From Campylorhamphus procurvoides (taxonomy: Eukaryota; Chordata; Aves; Passeriformes; Dendrocolaptidae), in contig WBMV01005965.1 in assembly GCA_013396655.1 (NCBI GenBank), forward strand, positions 1,242,193 to 1,306,192: a DNA stretch of 64,000 nt. Reading direction: 5' to 3'. The notes beneath the pieces are model-generated. The model searched no databases and had not been told where the DNA came from. It worked only from the letters and a program-made list of their open reading frames with translations. The position numbers and the translations under genes were made by a program. Positions 1 to 64,000 of the stretch are shown here, one piece after another (the first letter of the stretch is position 1; each line of letters begins with the position of its first letter).

Positions 1-2034
1 GTTGCTGTGGAAGGAAGACTAGAGGAAAGCTAGAAATGTGGTGGACAAAAGGTCTTATCTTTTACCCTGGTTTTATCAAAGTTAACTGAGCTGAAATAAT
101 TAATTCAGCATTAAACTCTTGTGCTTGAGTTCCAGCAGCATATACCATCTCTAGATTTCTGTTATTTTAGCTTTACCATCATGTATGTAAGTTGGTTAAG
201 CTTGTGTAGTTTGGAGAATTTACTTCACCTAACTTCTGTAGCCAGATGTTCAGGTGCCTTTGTTACTGAAATGGGTGATTTGGTGCCTTTAAAAATAATG
301 AATATGTGAGCACTGCATCTATGTTTATTATAGTCTTGATAAATCCTTTGCTCTCTGTATGCAAATACTCTGTTCTCCATATATACATACTCTGAATGCT
401 TTGTTATTGCACTGGCAACAATCAGTTTATTCTTTGTATTTTCTCTCTCTGTACTGCTAACTTCTTTCTTTTTATTGTTTTCAGAAATCTGCTTGTGTAG
501 GCCGAGGCTATTTCTTTTGGGAAAGTATAGAGGGGTCTATAATTGCTTATGAAAATATTACTAATTACCTAACTTTCACATTTGGATCTGTCTGACTTCT
601 AAATTACTAGTACTGACTTGGTTTTGTTACTGTAAATATGTTTGCAGTGAATGCTTTTTTGCTCTTTCTCTTAACAATTATTTTTTATTTATATTTTAAC
701 TTTTAGAAGGAACTTTTTTAAGATTGTCACAATTTATTCTTGCAAGTATAATTATCTGAATTGAATGCCTGGCAAAATTTTTGTCTGTTTAATTAAATGT
801 TTATTGTTTAACTATGAATGTTTGTATTTCACTAAACCGGATAAACAAATTTGGACTGAATATAAAGTCTATGTAAACATCAAAATCATCACAATATATT
901 TTAAATATAGTGCATAACTTGGTTACAAGAGAGAATCACCAAGTCTTTCAGGATAGAAATGCTAACTTCCATTGACTGGAACACAGAGGAACTATTATTC
1001 CACTAGCATAGTTGTCTGTAAAAGAAACACAGCTCCTCCCCCAGAGGCAAACAAGCAAACACCCACAAAAGTAATCTCCCCCTTAACTCTACAACAGCTG
1101 TGTAGGTTAAATCAAGTTATATAATCTCTATGGAAGATTTGTGAAATAAACCCCAAAAACTCTCAATAGGCTGTGGGAAAGGACTGACCCATAGCACAGC
1201 CTGCAGTCATAGTTCCCAGTTATCCAGTCAGGCTGTATACTGATGTCTGCAGGTACTCTTCAGCACTGCAGTAGTAATTTTCTTCTGATGGAAACAAGGA
1301 TGAAAGGTGGAAGAAAATAAACCTAAAGGACAAAAATTAAAGATGGAGCACACTGAATTTCATCTCATGCAACTGTAGAACCAGGATGCAGAAGGAGAAT
1401 ATGTCTTAAGACAAAGCTGTAGTTTTATGAAGTGAAGCTGAAGTGTTTTGGAATATTATAAGTACATTATAGCTGTGCTGATTCATGGAAGAAGTTTAGT
1501 CCTAAACCTTTGTGCCTGTCTTTTTAAAACTTTTTTGAAGTTAATTTGTTTCCATCATAGCTGATAATAGTAAATACTACAAATAAAAGATTAATTGCAT
1601 TTAAGACAATTCCTTCAAAAATATTGTCTGAGGCAATGTGAAGAGGTAAAAGTTACCTGTACATATGTAAAGAGTTACATCTAAAAAGGAGTGAATATTC
1701 ATTGTATTAAAAGTTAAGGTTTCCTGAGACATGGCCTTATTGATGATAGTATTTTATCTAAGAGATACAAGAAGTAGAATGAAGAAAAAAAAGAGAATAT
1801 CTGCATCATACCAGGAAATAGAGATTTTTGCTTTATGTTTATTTTCTAAATTCTGATTCTACAACTTGGCCTACTGCTTGAACTCTGCCTAGAACACTTT
1901 TCCTAATCTATTATTCTTCTGCTACCTTTCTACTTGATTTATCTGCTAACCAACATTTTTACTAATATTGCTATGTCCAGGCAGTAGGGATATTGCCACA
2001 TTGTTTATTTTTCCATCTGTGTTTTATCTAACAG
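1..2034 (+). other. RYR2: Intron upstream of window exon 1 (5' end outside the window)
   Basis: This is the 3' part of an RYR2 intron and ends in the acceptor ACAG at 2031-2034. The sequence is AT-rich and non-coding. I see no exon, RNA gene or clear repeat. The short open frame at 121-309 starts at TTG and resembles no known protein. Confidence 0.7.
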
Positions 2035-63913
<61,879 letters not shown>

Positions 63914-64000
63914 GCAGAGATGAGGATTTCTGGACAAAAATGTCTATGTATTTCCCAGCTCTTTTGGGAGTGTCTAACAGATTTCTTAAATCCCCAAAGC
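63914..64000 (+). other. RYR2: RYR2 3' untranslated region (partial)
   Basis: The sequence after the stop codon runs to the window edge. No AATAAA polyadenylation signal is present in these 87 bases, so the transcript end lies beyond the window. Confidence 0.85.

Overview
The window is vertebrate nuclear DNA, almost certainly from a bird. It is AT-rich and intron-dominated. It carries several degraded CR1 LINE copies whose 3' ends finish in the typical bird-type ATTCTRTG-like repeat. Only one gene is visible: the 3' end of the cardiac ryanodine receptor gene RYR2, on the + strand. Thirty constitutive coding exons can be joined at GT-AG sites into one continuous reading frame of 1,393 residues plus a TAA stop at 63911-63913. 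From the calmodulin-binding segment and the C-terminus, the first residue corresponds to about residue 3576 of human RYR2 and the last to residue 4967. The 5' two thirds of the gene lies outside the window, before base 1.

Layout: 1-2034 is intron. 2035-8757 (exons 1-5) encodes the calmodulin-binding helix and the start of the core solenoid. 10397-10420 is a 24-nt in-frame cassette microexon reading VTGSQRSK. 17045-35556 (exons 6-14) encodes the rest of the core solenoid, including two of the three residues of the cytosolic Ca2+ activation site. 36643-37946 (exon 15, 1,304 nt) encodes the EF-hand pair, the U-motif region and the divergent region with its auxiliary membrane helix. 38196-45746 (exons 16-21) encodes the charged linker, S1, the luminal loop, S2 and the caffeine-site tryptophan. 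48400-55545 (exons 22-25) encodes the S2-S3 domain and S3 to S5. 57837-63913 (exons 26-30) encodes the selectivity filter, S6 and gate, the C-terminal zinc-binding domain and the C-terminus. The 3' UTR runs off the end of the window.

The exons together build the channel half of a sarcoplasmic/endoplasmic reticulum Ca2+-release tetramer. Cytosolic Ca2+, ATP and calmodulin act on the core solenoid and C-terminal domain, which open the S6 gate. All ligand and pore residues I checked are intact, so this is a functional gene and not a pseudogene.

The introns hold six recognisable CR1 remnants, several microsatellites, a 29-nt Z-DNA-prone tract, a perfect 14-bp hairpin at the edge of a GC-richer island, and a few unexplained segments. 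I found no tRNA, rRNA, CRISPR or second protein-coding gene. The most interesting item is the conserved microexon. Comparisons with human RYR2 are from memory, without an alignment.
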